From: an uncultured Butyricimonas sp.
GTDB lineage: Bacteria > Bacteroidota > Bacteroidia > Bacteroidales > Marinifilaceae
Length of the DNA stretch: 64,000 bases
Reading direction: 5' to 3'
Assembly: GCA_944321845.1 (NCBI GenBank)
Contig: CALUMT010000016.1
Location: forward strand, 1-64,000
Position numbers and translations under genes: made by a program. Under the pieces are notes generated by a model. It did not search any database. It was not told the DNA's origin and saw only the letters and a list, made by a program, of their open reading frames with translations. Positions 1 through 8,364 of the stretch are shown here, one piece after another (positions within the stretch are counted from its first letter, which is position 1; each line of letters starts with the position of its first letter).

Positions 1-110
1 TGCTGTAATCCGCCCAAATCCGTTTTTCCGCCCTTATGTCATTCCGTGCCACCCGAAGCCAAACCCTCTGACCGTCAGTGAGAATGCTCAAATTCGCTTT
101 ATTCTGCGTT
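1..110. mobile_element. possible end of an insertion sequence (IS21-like?), cut by the window edge
   Basis: This stretch is clearly more GC-rich than the AT-rich gene next to it. Read on the minus strand it contains short variants of one unit: GGTGGCACGGAA, AAGGGCGGAA and TTGGGCGGAT. Multiple short terminal repeats of this kind are typical of IS21-family ends. The reading frame of the neighbouring ATPase gene stops on entering this segment, as expected if an element had inserted there. No transposase is visible because the window begins here, and the exact boundary (about 88-117) cannot be fixed. The IS assignment is an inference; it could also be an old recombination junction. Confidence 0.3.
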
Positions 111-875
111 TTATCCTATTATTTTCTATGCAAAATGCGATATTACAACCTTCTTTAGAGTATATTTCCCATTCTGAAACCTTACTAGAACTATTTATTA
201 TTATTCTCTTGATATTATTACCAATATTATTAACAGACAATTCTATAGATTCTATTTCTCCAAACTCAACCTCTATCCTACGAATATTATTTAAAAACAA
301 TAATGATGTAAGCTGAAAAGATTGATACTCTTCTTTTATATAATTAGAATCGATTCCCGTAAAGATAAAGAATGTATTATATCCTTTCTCTTTTAATATT
401 TCAACATCCTTTTTTACTCTATTAATACATCTTTCCTTATAGGATGGGGTATTCTTACCAATGGAACATTTGCTGCATTAGGTATCAATTCTTTTGTTAG
501 ATCTTTAGAAAATGTTATTTCATATTCTCCACTTATCAAATGGACTTCATTCGCAATACTAACAACTGATTTAAATCCAATTCCTCTATATCCAATAGCT
601 TTACCTCTAATCTTAGAAGAAGAAGCGCTACGGCATAAACTTCTAATATCGGTAGAATTAAATTTTCTACCATTATTTGCAACAACTAATAAATCATTAA
701 CCATCTTTACCACAAAGGCATCTGATTGTGCATCATCAGCATTTTGTAGTAACTCTATAAATGAACGATTGCTATAACTTTCTGATATATAAGTTTCAAG
801 TCCGGCTAAATCAGAAAGTAATGATGGAGATTGTTTAGCCTCATTTAATAATTCGATATAAATAGGAGTTATCAT
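88..875 (-). pseudogene. sacsin/GHKL-type ATPase gene, frameshifted and truncated at its 3' end
   Basis: The intact N-terminal part (875 down to 414, 153 codons) has the hallmarks of a sacsin-type Hsp90-like (GHKL) ATPase: the N box FIELLQNADDA and a G1 box GYRGIGFKSV. The frame then stops just after VRIPHPIRKDVLIE. A second frame continues the protein without a gap (reading SYKERCINRVKKDVEIL and on through FLNNIRRIEVEF) down to a stop at 88-90. Adding one base to the CCCC run (plus-strand 446-449) joins the two frames. The product is also short for this family, whose members usually run many hundreds of residues, and it ends where base composition changes. Such ATPases are often found in defence islands. 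A sequencing error at the homopolymer is possible, but the 3' truncation would remain. Confidence 0.75.
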
Positions 876-881
876 TATTTT

Positions 882-1583
882 CTATATTTTTGTAGGATAA
901 AATACAATTCTTCCTATTTCAGTAATAGGTTTAGGTAAATATATAGAGTCATAAGAAAATACTTCAAATCCCATAAAATCTGATTTTTCTTTTCTTATAC
1001 TATCAGAACAAATTATTTTATTCATTTTATCATATATGCCAACTTCAATAGCAAAAGAATAGTATGGTGCTTTCTCGGATAATGATAATACTTCACAGAA
1101 TAAGTCTATTTCCTTTTCACCTTTAATAACCACACTGAAGTTTTGTAATGTAATTCCGAATTTTTCTTCAATTGCCTCAAAATGTTCAATAACAGAGTTT
1201 ATTTTATCCTCTAATTGGCTTTTTTCACAATAATCGTATATGTACCACTCATTACAATTCCTAATAATTGTTACCTCTCCGATATTTTGCAATTTAAGTT
1301 CTATTCTATCTCCATCTTGTATGTTTTTAAACTCGAAAAACATTTCTATATTTAAAAATGAATCTTCTGGAATATCCTGTCCCAAACTTTCATATTCCAA
1401 ATCGGAAGGGTTAATCCGGTCGATCTGCAAAACACCTTGTGATATTGAAATGTAGCGACTGCCAAATAATGTAGTATGAATTCTTTTACCGCTGTTTAGC
1501 AGCCTGACAACTATACAATTATGTTTCTCTACTATTATCTCAAATGAGACATTGCTCATGATGAAATCATTTATCTTCTGCAT
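882..1583 (-). CDS. hypothetical protein, partner of the sacsin-like ATPase
   Basis: A 233-residue soluble protein with no signal peptide or membrane segment that I do not recognise. It is rich in Ile, Lys and Glu, and the later half alternates short beta-like stretches with charged loops (for example SFAIEVGIYDKMNKIICSDSIRKEKSDF). The stop lies 6 bp before the start of the downstream ATPase gene, so the two are almost certainly co-transcribed. Base composition is AT-rich like the ATPase and unlike the rest of the window, which suggests acquisition as a unit. A -33/-7 promoter lies directly upstream. A role in phage defence is only suggested by the neighbour. An in-frame ATG at codon 9 (MSNVSFEI) is an alternative start. 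Confidence 0.7.
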   Translation of the reverse strand: MQKINDFIMSNVSFEIIVEKHNCIVVRLLNSGKRIHTTLFGSRYISISQGVLQIDRINPSDLEYESLGQDIPEDSFLNIEMFFEFKNIQDGDRIELKLQNIGEVTIIRNCNEWYIYDYCEKSQLEDKINSVIEHFEAIEEKFGITLQNFSVVIKGEKEIDLFCEVLSLSEKAPYYSFAIEVGIYDKMNKIICSDSIRKEKSDFMGFEVFSYDSIYLPKPITEIGRIVFYPTKI

Positions 1584-1616
1584 ATTTATTTTTATTTGTC
1601 ACGTAGCAAAGTTATA

Positions 1617-1646
1617 TATAAAACAATAAAAATCAATTAGATATAA
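1617..1646 (-). promoter_or_regulatory. Bacteroidetes-type promoter for the 1583-88 gene pair
   Basis: On the minus strand a TAACTTTG -7 box (plus 1617-1624) follows a TTG -33 box (within 1644-1646) at a spacing of 19 bp. This matches the Bacteroidetes primary sigma consensus TTTG/TAnnTTTG. The start codon is about 35 bp downstream. Confidence 0.6.
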
Positions 1647-1894
1647 GAAAAATATATCACAAATTCCAAAACTTAGAGATTTCATCTCTATAATATTCTT
1701 TATGTGAATAGAACATATCAATATACAAAATCTGTCCCCTATTCTTTTTATCAATACTCAAGGTTTTGCGAATTAGTATATTTTTCATCTATCTAAATAA
1801 AATTTAAAAAGTATTGTAGAATATATACAGCACGATTCACAGGCCATTTACAAGTCTACATACCTTATTTTAATCCTGATCTAATCCACTGTCC

Positions 1895-2009
1895 ATCAGT
1901 ATTTTACAGTAAGCATATCCGTATCAATTCCGTATCATTTGCGTATTATTAGCATAAAAATACGCAAATGATATGCAAATAATATGCTATTTAATTACAA
2001 AATACTGAT
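1895..2009. repeat. nested inverted repeats with iteron-like 11-bp units
   Basis: An outer perfect 11-bp inverted repeat (ATCAGTATTTT at 1895-1905 and its complement at 1999-2009) surrounds an inner perfect 15-bp inverted repeat (1933-1947 and 1959-1973). Both are centred at about 1952. The inner region is built from 11-bp units on each strand: GTATCAATTCC, GTATCATTTGC and GTATTATTAGC from 1921, then the mirrored GCAAATGATAT and GCAAATAATAT ending at about 1985. One unit per helical turn fits a multi-site protein target such as an operator, recombination site or replication iteron. It lies in the 673-bp gene-free gap 1584-2256 near the end of the AT-rich strip. I see no gene in this gap. Confidence 0.7.
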
Positions 2010-2099
2010 TATAAGTTACTATCTATCTCGGAGAAACAGAGGATGAAAGTCCCATGAACGCGGGAAATCTAAAAGCCCGTACCCTACCCTTCAAGAAAC

Positions 2100-2220
2100 G
2101 ACGAATCTCCAGCGCTTCGCTAAGGTTGCGCCGGGGATTCGCCCAGTTCCCTCCGAATGACTCTCGTTTCACTCACGTTTCCACCACGTCGGCAAGCATG
2201 TGTGGTCCGGGAGTCATTCG
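2100..2220. repeat. two long imperfect hairpins in the gene-free stretch downstream of the AsmA gene
   Basis: Hairpin A pairs 2100-2115 with 2128-2143. Read as minus-strand RNA, 15 of 16 positions pair if G-U is allowed, whereas the plus-strand RNA pairs less well. Hairpin B pairs CGAATGACTCTCG (2154-2166) with CGGGAGTCATTCG (2208-2220), with one G-U-type difference. GC content jumps here relative to 1-2030. This may be the 3' untranslated region of the AsmA transcript, a small RNA or an intergenic repeat element. Confidence 0.5.
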
Positions 2221-2237
2221 AGATTGATTCGGGACAG

Positions 2238-2273
2238 AAACCGCCAAATGCGGAGGTTATTCTCTGGCGGTTT
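2238..2273 (-). terminator. stem-loop overlapping the AsmA stop codon
   Basis: Perfect 9-bp arms (AAACCGCCA at 2238-2246, TGGCGGTTT at 2265-2273) enclose the stop codon at 2257-2259. On the minus strand the stem ends in TTT and is followed by CTGTCCC, so the U-tract is short. It may act as a weak terminator or a 3'-end stabilising hairpin. Confidence 0.4.
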
Positions 2274-5200
2274 GCAGCATCCGGCGGATTTGTGCCCGGA
2301 CATTCAACTGGGCGCTATCCACTTTTGCTCGACGGGACGGAATGAATAAGTCCTTGTACTTCGCTTTCGTGATGCGGAATTTCATGTCGTCCAAAGAACC
2401 GTAGACATCCACGCCCAGGCGGAATGGTACCGGTGATTTCAGCACGGATATATGGTAATCGAAGGTCATGTCCACTTTATGCTCTCCCCCGACGGCCACC
2501 TTGTAGCGGTCCATCTCCACAAGGAAGGGGAAAATCTCGATTACCCCGTCTTTCACGAGCAGATCAACGGAAACGCTGTCTATCAGGTTACGTTCCTTAT
2601 TCTTGAACATCAACATTTTGGAAATCTCGGAGAAGGTTTCCCCGTCCATGAGCACCAGATTCTTACCGTCTATGTAAGCGGCACTTTTCAGGGTGGGAAG
2701 GTCTATCATCAAGGTGGAATCCAAATCCGATTCCCCGGCAATATGGAAATCTACCTGCCCCTCGAACGAACGCAACATGGGGACAATGGAATCCAACGAG
2801 GGCATAAAACCAATCAAGGAAGCCACGTCTATGTCATCCATCCGCAAATCGAAACCGGCATAAGCCTTTTCAGGGGTGGAAGCCTTGTATATCAATGTCG
2901 TCTGTACATTGGCTGCCATGGAACGCAGGCTAAGGTCGGTCATCTGCACGCACTGGTCCTTCATCACCATCTCACCATGAACATCCTCCAGCAATAATTT
3001 CCCGTAACGGACTTCACCGATTTCCATGTCAAAATGGAAATCAATCTTGGGCGGAATGACAAACACGGCCAAGGTACTGTCTGCGACAGGAACCGTGTCC
3101 GCGGCCATCTCCAGGGAATCGATCTGGCTATCCGTCAGATCCTCCTCTCCTGAAAGCTGGAATTGTTCCAATCGCTTGGCTCCCATATCCAAGGCCCGAA
3201 TCAGCTGGTTACAATTGATCCGCTCGGATTTCAGGCTCAGGTTTGCCCGCAAATCCTCTCCCCGCGAGAAAGCATTCGCCAAATTGAACACACTTCCCGT
3301 GAGCAACACATCGGAACGTCCTACTTTCAATTTGGCACGCTTCAGGTGAATTTCTCCCGGTTTCAGGGTCAATCTCGTGGACGGCATCTGCACGCGCAAA
3401 GGGAAGAGAGGGGTAAACACCCGCATATCCCGGAAACCAATAGTCCCCGTCGTCAACCACCGGCGGACATCCGTGGTATCCTGATTCTTTTCCATTGTCA
3501 GAGCAAAATTCGCTTTAGCCAAACGCAAATGACTTTTCTTCGCCCGTATTCGCAAACTGTCCATTTTCAACTTCGACTGCACGACCGGTATTTTCTTATT
3601 CTGTTTCGAGGGGCGCAAGGCGACATCCGCCACGGTGTTTCCCGTGCGCAACCGCAGGGAATCGCCCAAGAAAAGATTCATCCATCCCAGGTGCAAATCG
3701 GCGGACATGGAAGCTACCGCCGCAGTATCCTTCAAGGGAGAGGTTTTCAACACCACGTAGGAGGTATCCACATGAAATTCCAACTTATCTTTCACGCTGA
3801 TATCCACGCTATCGAAACCGAATACCCCGGACAAAAGATTCTTGCCCTGCAGTATGGTGGAATCCGCCCGATTGGTTCCAAAACCTAGCCCCACGGACTT
3901 GGAACGCAACAGGAAACTGTCCCGTTCGCTCTTTAGTAAAACATCTTTCAATTTACAGACACCCCGGATATCCAATTTCCCCAAATCCCGGTTCTGTACA
4001 TCGGCCACTAGAACATCTGCGTTCAAGGCAGCCGTTAGATTTCCCGTCATGGAAACACCCTCGCTCAACGGGAATATTTTAGGAATCAGGTCAAAATTCA
4101 CATCCGCTTTCAACTTAGCCAACACCCGGGGAGATACCAGCAATTGCTCTACCTTCCCCTCCAGGTCGATATCCACGGACTGCCCTTTTACCCGCAGTTT
4201 ATTCACCTTCACGTAAGAAGGCTGTTGTTTCTGGAAATCGAGAAGACCTTCCAAATCCACGTCCAGTTGTTCCAAAGCATACGGCATCCCCGCGTATTTA
4301 GCCTGCCCGTCGGTAACCCGGAAACGGGCCTGAAGTACAGGAAAACGGTCCTTGCCATAGGCTCCCTTCAAGGTTCCCCCGAAAGCGACACTTCCCCCGA
4401 CTTCCGCCTTTTTGTCATGTTTCAGTATATTTTCCGGAATCAGGTTCAGTAAAACATCCAAGGAGGGAACTTTTATCCCGAATGTCAAATCCGTGTTCAA
4501 CACGTGATTCAAGGTATCCGCCTGTAGTCTCCCTCCTACCCCGAATTTGATTCCGTTCACCGTACATACCGTTTTATCCAACACGCAAAGCAGGGAATCC
4601 CGATCCACACGCAAACCAGTCTCGATGTCCAGGGCCGTCCGCCGGACGAGCACATTACCCTCCTGCCAGAGGATACAGTTCTTCATGCCCAATTTCATTT
4701 CCAGATCAGCCTCAACGCCCTCGTATGCCGCACTCAGGTTAAGGTTCACCCCCTCGAAACGCGAGTACAACCGGTTCGCCCTGTCATCAAACACAATATT
4801 CCCATCGATTACCCGAATCCGCCGGATATCTATTTTCCCGGCAAATTTCCCGGAAGAAAGCGTATCCGCACTTGCCTCTTCGGCCATGGTCACGGTATCC
4901 GCGGTTGGACGCAGGATATTCCATCCCGGCATCCCGTTCGTGTCGATATAAGCGTAAATATCCGGTTTCACCAGTATCAACCGACGCACGATGATATCCT
5001 GCCGGCTTAGAAAGGCCAACGGATTAACGGTAATCTTACAACGCTTAAAATTTACCAGTGAATCCGTCTTCGCGAAGCAAGTATCTCTCCCGACTCCCTG
5101 GAAAACCTTCGTCACCACGCTACCATCCCGGATATCCAGCGTAAAATTGGGAAACGTGGAATAAAATGTCAGGTCAATAGATTGAAAACGCACATCGGCG

Positions 5201-5349
5201 TTCAAATACTCGTTGGCGTATTTCTCCACGATAGGAGTCAGTTTCTCCGGGGTAAACACCACATTCAATACAATGCCAATCGCGGCCCCGACCAACACGA
5301 TGACGACCAGCAATGAAAGCGACAACCACTTCAAGAGTCGTTTGACCAT
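2257..5349 (-). CDS. AsmA family protein
   Basis: A 1030-residue protein with one N-terminal membrane anchor (about residues 7-30, LSLSLLVVIVLVGAAIGIVL) followed by a very long beta-rich periplasmic part. The start (FTPEKLTPIVEKYANEYLNADVRFQSIDLTFYSTFPNFTLDI) is the classic AsmA N-terminal pattern, and repeated blocks of the type 'LNLSAAYEGVEADLEMKLG' continue throughout. AsmA-like proteins of this size (TamB/YhdP class) are thought to form grooves for lipid transfer between inner and outer membranes. It is the last gene of the minus-strand envelope cluster, 13 bp after the NamZ-like gene. A specific orthologue name cannot be given. Confidence 0.85.
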   Translation of the reverse strand: MVKRLLKWLSLSLLVVIVLVGAAIGIVLNVVFTPEKLTPIVEKYANEYLNADVRFQSIDLTFYSTFPNFTLDIRDGSVVTKVFQGVGRDTCFAKTDSLVNFKRCKITVNPLAFLSRQDIIVRRLILVKPDIYAYIDTNGMPGWNILRPTADTVTMAEEASADTLSSGKFAGKIDIRRIRVIDGNIVFDDRANRLYSRFEGVNLNLSAAYEGVEADLEMKLGMKNCILWQEGNVLVRRTALDIETGLRVDRDSLLCVLDKTVCTVNGIKFGVGGRLQADTLNHVLNTDLTFGIKVPSLDVLLNLIPENILKHDKKAEVGGSVAFGGTLKGAYGKDRFPVLQARFRVTDGQAKYAGMPYALEQLDVDLEGLLDFQKQQPSYVKVNKLRVKGQSVDIDLEGKVEQLLVSPRVLAKLKADVNFDLIPKIFPLSEGVSMTGNLTAALNADVLVADVQNRDLGKLDIRGVCKLKDVLLKSERDSFLLRSKSVGLGFGTNRADSTILQGKNLLSGVFGFDSVDISVKDKLEFHVDTSYVVLKTSPLKDTAAVASMSADLHLGWMNLFLGDSLRLRTGNTVADVALRPSKQNKKIPVVQSKLKMDSLRIRAKKSHLRLAKANFALTMEKNQDTTDVRRWLTTGTIGFRDMRVFTPLFPLRVQMPSTRLTLKPGEIHLKRAKLKVGRSDVLLTGSVFNLANAFSRGEDLRANLSLKSERINCNQLIRALDMGAKRLEQFQLSGEEDLTDSQIDSLEMAADTVPVADSTLAVFVIPPKIDFHFDMEIGEVRYGKLLLEDVHGEMVMKDQCVQMTDLSLRSMAANVQTTLIYKASTPEKAYAGFDLRMDDIDVASLIGFMPSLDSIVPMLRSFEGQVDFHIAGESDLDSTLMIDLPTLKSAAYIDGKNLVLMDGETFSEISKMLMFKNKERNLIDSVSVDLLVKDGVIEIFPFLVEMDRYKVAVGGEHKVDMTFDYHISVLKSPVPFRLGVDVYGSLDDMKFRITKAKYKDLFIPSRRAKVDSAQLNVRAQIRRMLQTARE

Positions 5350-5362
5350 AGCAGTATTTCTT

Positions 5363-6532
5363 TTAATCGTATATCAAATATTTTTGCCGTACACGCTCAA
5401 ACTGTTCCACGTCCTCTTTCCATAACGCCCGAATTTCACGCTCCGTCTTCCCCGCCATGATGGCCTCCCTCACCCGAGGATCTCCGGACAATTTATCAAA
5501 AAACGAGTTAAAGAACGGTTTGTCTCCCGCGTACGCCTGATAAGCCTTCAATAACCATTCCAAATTCAAGCGTTTCAGGGATAAAATAACACCCGCATCT
5601 TTCCTCAGATCCATGCCATGGCAGGCAAGCCCCTCGCATTTCGGCTTCATACACATCCCCGGAATGGCTCGGGGAGCATACTCGTAAGGCATATCCTTCA
5701 AGTCAGGATGACCGAAAACCTGGAAAGGCTGACGCGTTCCCCGCCCCTCGTTCACCACCGTTCCCTCGAAGAAACAGGTGGAAGGATAAAGCAAGACGGA
5801 AATACTGTCCGGCAAATTGGGAGAAGGTTTCACAGGCAAAGCGAATACCTGTTGCCGTTCCCAGCCGGTACAAGGAATCACGGTCAAGGCACAGGTAATT
5901 CCTCCCTTCAACCACCCTTCCCCGTTAATCATCCGGGCATACTCGCCAATCGTCATCCCGTACACAACCGGGACGGGATGCATGCCGACAAAAGAGGAAC
6001 ATTCCTTTTTCAATACCGGCCCATCCACATAAAACGCGTTCGGGTTGGGACGGTCCAAAACCAGCAACGGGATATCCATTTCTGCGCAAGCCTCCATCAC
6101 GAGATGCAGCGTGGAGAGGTAGGTGTAGAAACGAACGCCCACATCCTGAATATCAAAAATCATCACATCAATACCTTGCAAATCTGCCGGCAGAGGCTTT
6201 TTTTTCTTACCGTAAAGAGAAATCACCGGAAGGCCCGTACTTTCATCCACGTAATCCCCGACTGCCGCTCCGGCATCCGCCGTTCCCCGAAAACCATGTT
6301 CCGGGCAAAATACCCGCACCACCTTCACTCCTTTGGCCAGCAGGAAATCCACCGTACACGTTTCTCCCACCCGAGAAGTCTGATTGGCAACGATTCCCAC
6401 GTTTTTCCCGACCAGTAAACCGCCATACTCCCCGAACCGTTCCGCACCAACCCGGACGTTTACAGAAATAGCATCCACTCCTGTAGATGCTATTATCAAC
6501 CAGATGAATAAAATATACTTTCCAAACATCAT
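5363..6532 (-). CDS. DUF1343 / NamZ-type exo-beta-N-acetylmuramidase
   Basis: A 389-residue exported protein with a signal peptide (about residues 1-21). It carries the family signatures FCPEHGFRGTADAGAAVGDYVDESTGLPVISLYG and MIFDIQDVGVRFYTYLSTL, plus VLDRPNPN further on. The founding characterised member, Bacillus subtilis NamZ, removes terminal MurNAc from peptidoglycan fragments, so a periplasmic role in cell-wall recycling is likely. Length is normal for the family. The start overlaps the stop of the DUF4837 gene by 4 bp (ATGA), showing translational coupling. A second ATG directly follows the first. Confidence 0.88.
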   Translation of the reverse strand: MMFGKYILFIWLIIASTGVDAISVNVRVGAERFGEYGGLLVGKNVGIVANQTSRVGETCTVDFLLAKGVKVVRVFCPEHGFRGTADAGAAVGDYVDESTGLPVISLYGKKKKPLPADLQGIDVMIFDIQDVGVRFYTYLSTLHLVMEACAEMDIPLLVLDRPNPNAFYVDGPVLKKECSSFVGMHPVPVVYGMTIGEYARMINGEGWLKGGITCALTVIPCTGWERQQVFALPVKPSPNLPDSISVLLYPSTCFFEGTVVNEGRGTRQPFQVFGHPDLKDMPYEYAPRAIPGMCMKPKCEGLACHGMDLRKDAGVILSLKRLNLEWLLKAYQAYAGDKPFFNSFFDKLSGDPRVREAIMAGKTEREIRALWKEDVEQFERVRQKYLIYD

Positions 6533-7581
6533 TTCTTGTCATTCTCGTCCTGAAAATCAAACACCATCGTGTTCATGACCGCCTCTACCTGCTGCATCAT
6601 GTTACGTTTCTCCTCGTTGGGTTTGTAAACATATCCCATCATGTAAATCACCCGACCAGCCGTTTCGTCCAGCACGACATTCAGCACGAAAGGCCCTGCC
6701 ATGAAATCATTCGTCACTGTCCACAAACCACGCAAAAGTACGGCATAATGCCCGTTGTACTTATAAGGAATCACACTATAAGGAACTTCCTTGTCGATGG
6801 CCATGAAAGAACGAATCTTGACTTTCTGCTTACCTTCAGGAGTATCTATTTCCCGCGTATTACCATCCAATGGTCCGGGAATAAACTTTTCAAGCATCTC
6901 GTTTACCCGTTCGATAATCACGATCTCATTGAACTGGCTTTCATGCTCGTATTCCTCCGTGAAAAACATGACACCTTTACTGTCCTGCGCCGTCTCGCTG
7001 GAAAACCACACGAAACCGGTCGTATCCTTGTTCACGTAATAACCGGAAGGCGCCGACAACAAGATATGATATTTCTTTTTGAACAACTGGTAGATGGACT
7101 GATCCGCGGAACGGCGATAAATCGATACCAAACGCTCACGTTCGGCTTTCGCGTATATTCCCATGAATGTACGTTTATTCTCATTAAAGAGCTTGAAGAA
7201 TTCATCCTGATTCCGGACCTTAATCCTTATCAAACGTTGGGTCTTCGCCCAAGGGCTATCATAATATTCCACGACAGCAGAATCAACAGCCGACGATATT
7301 TTGATCTCCATCACGTTCCGATGATTCTTCACATTCTTGTCAAAATGTTCCGGAGGCAGATTCAGCATATCAAACACCGGTTCCGCCTGAGGAAGCCCAT
7401 CCACATCCTGGCCGAAGAAAGCCCGAATGGTATCCCCGACAGCCCCGTTCCATATAGTTTTTTCGGTCACGACAAGAATCTCATTCATCTTGCCCGTGAT
7501 GGTCTGTTGCAAACCTTTAGACATATCTTTACAGGCCCCCATGCCTATAAATACAACTAATGCGATGAATAACCTTTTCAT
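6529..7581 (-). CDS. DUF4837 family lipoprotein
   Basis: A 350-residue lipoprotein with lipobox GMGAC (Cys17). It shows the DUF4837 pattern: an ILVVTEKTIWNG...GDTIRAFFGQDVDGLPQAEPVFD segment near residues 35-70 and a YMMGYVYKPNEEKRNMMQQVEAVMNT segment at the C-terminus. The family is found in Bacteroidetes and has no established function. It is translationally coupled to the NamZ-like gene downstream and starts 12 bp after the DUF3108 gene, so an envelope or cell-wall role is inferred from context only. Confidence 0.82.
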   Translation of the reverse strand: MKRLFIALVVFIGMGACKDMSKGLQQTITGKMNEILVVTEKTIWNGAVGDTIRAFFGQDVDGLPQAEPVFDMLNLPPEHFDKNVKNHRNVMEIKISSAVDSAVVEYYDSPWAKTQRLIRIKVRNQDEFFKLFNENKRTFMGIYAKAERERLVSIYRRSADQSIYQLFKKKYHILLSAPSGYYVNKDTTGFVWFSSETAQDSKGVMFFTEEYEHESQFNEIVIIERVNEMLEKFIPGPLDGNTREIDTPEGKQKVKIRSFMAIDKEVPYSVIPYKYNGHYAVLLRGLWTVTNDFMAGPFVLNVVLDETAGRVIYMMGYVYKPNEEKRNMMQQVEAVMNTMVFDFQDENDKK

Positions 7582-7593
7582 AAGTCTTCTATT

Positions 7594-8358
7594 TTAGAAT
7601 TTACTTTCCGATTCATTCAATATTCCTTTCACCGACCCCACGAGGATCTTTGCCTCCACCATCACGGGTACACGCAATTCGTCATCGCTGACCCAAATCT
7701 TCATATTCTCCCCTCCCTTAAAAACATCTCCCGCCACCAACAGGGGCGAAAATACATGACACCAGCGTTTCCCGCTATCCGTTTTCACCTTCTCCCTACC
7801 CAAATAACGGATGTACAAGTCATATATCTTATCATCTATCAATATACGAATGGGTATTTGCTGCCCCTTCTCGTACTGATCGAAATTCAGTTCTCGGGCA
7901 AACCAGGCCACGGACAACATGTCGAAAGTTTCCGGTTTCAAGGCAATCGTATCCTGACGCTTGTATTTCCCTATACGATGGATATCCGCCAATACCCGGT
8001 TATTGGCATAATCAAAGGTATAATCAAAGGTCTTATGATAATTTCCTTCATGCGCCTTTCGGGAAAATTCATAGGGTAAAAACGTGGTACTGTCATGGTA
8101 GGATATCAACGTATCCCGCAATTTGAAAATCCAATCCCAGGAGGGATTCGAACTTCCCACGGCAAACAGCCGCTGGGCATTCGGGTATTTTCCGGAAGGA
8201 CTTAATGTAAACTCTACAAAACCGGCTTTTATCCAAATGAAACCCCAATTGTAATACCCCGTGTACGATAGTTTTTCAATTGTTTTCACGGGACCTCTTT
8301 GAGCAAAAAGCGGAGTCCCCCACAAAAGTATCCATGTCAATATAACAGCTATTCTCAT
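7594..8358 (-). CDS. DUF3108 domain-containing exported protein
   Basis: A 254-residue protein with a cleavable signal peptide (MRIAVILTWILLWGTPLFAQ). The mature start KLSYTGYYNWGFIWIKAGFVEFTL is the typical DUF3108 opening strand pair, and the C-terminus (KIWVSDDELRVPVMVEAKILVGSVKGIL) is the typical closing motif. DUF3108 proteins are periplasmic beta-rich folds of unknown role. It lies 6 bp downstream of the Ig-like lipoprotein gene and 12 bp upstream of the DUF4837 gene, as part of one operon. Confidence 0.83.
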   Translation of the reverse strand: MRIAVILTWILLWGTPLFAQRGPVKTIEKLSYTGYYNWGFIWIKAGFVEFTLSPSGKYPNAQRLFAVGSSNPSWDWIFKLRDTLISYHDSTTFLPYEFSRKAHEGNYHKTFDYTFDYANNRVLADIHRIGKYKRQDTIALKPETFDMLSVAWFARELNFDQYEKGQQIPIRILIDDKIYDLYIRYLGREKVKTDSGKRWCHVFSPLLVAGDVFKGGENMKIWVSDDELRVPVMVEAKILVGSVKGILNESESKF

Positions 8359-8364
8359 GTATCT

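Noticed and set aside
2452..4951. Several long plus-strand open frames (up to 241 codons) opposite the AsmA gene
   Set aside because: They are mirror frames of a well-supported AsmA gene; their translations are rich in His, Arg, Pro and Gln with no domain or ribosome-binding site.
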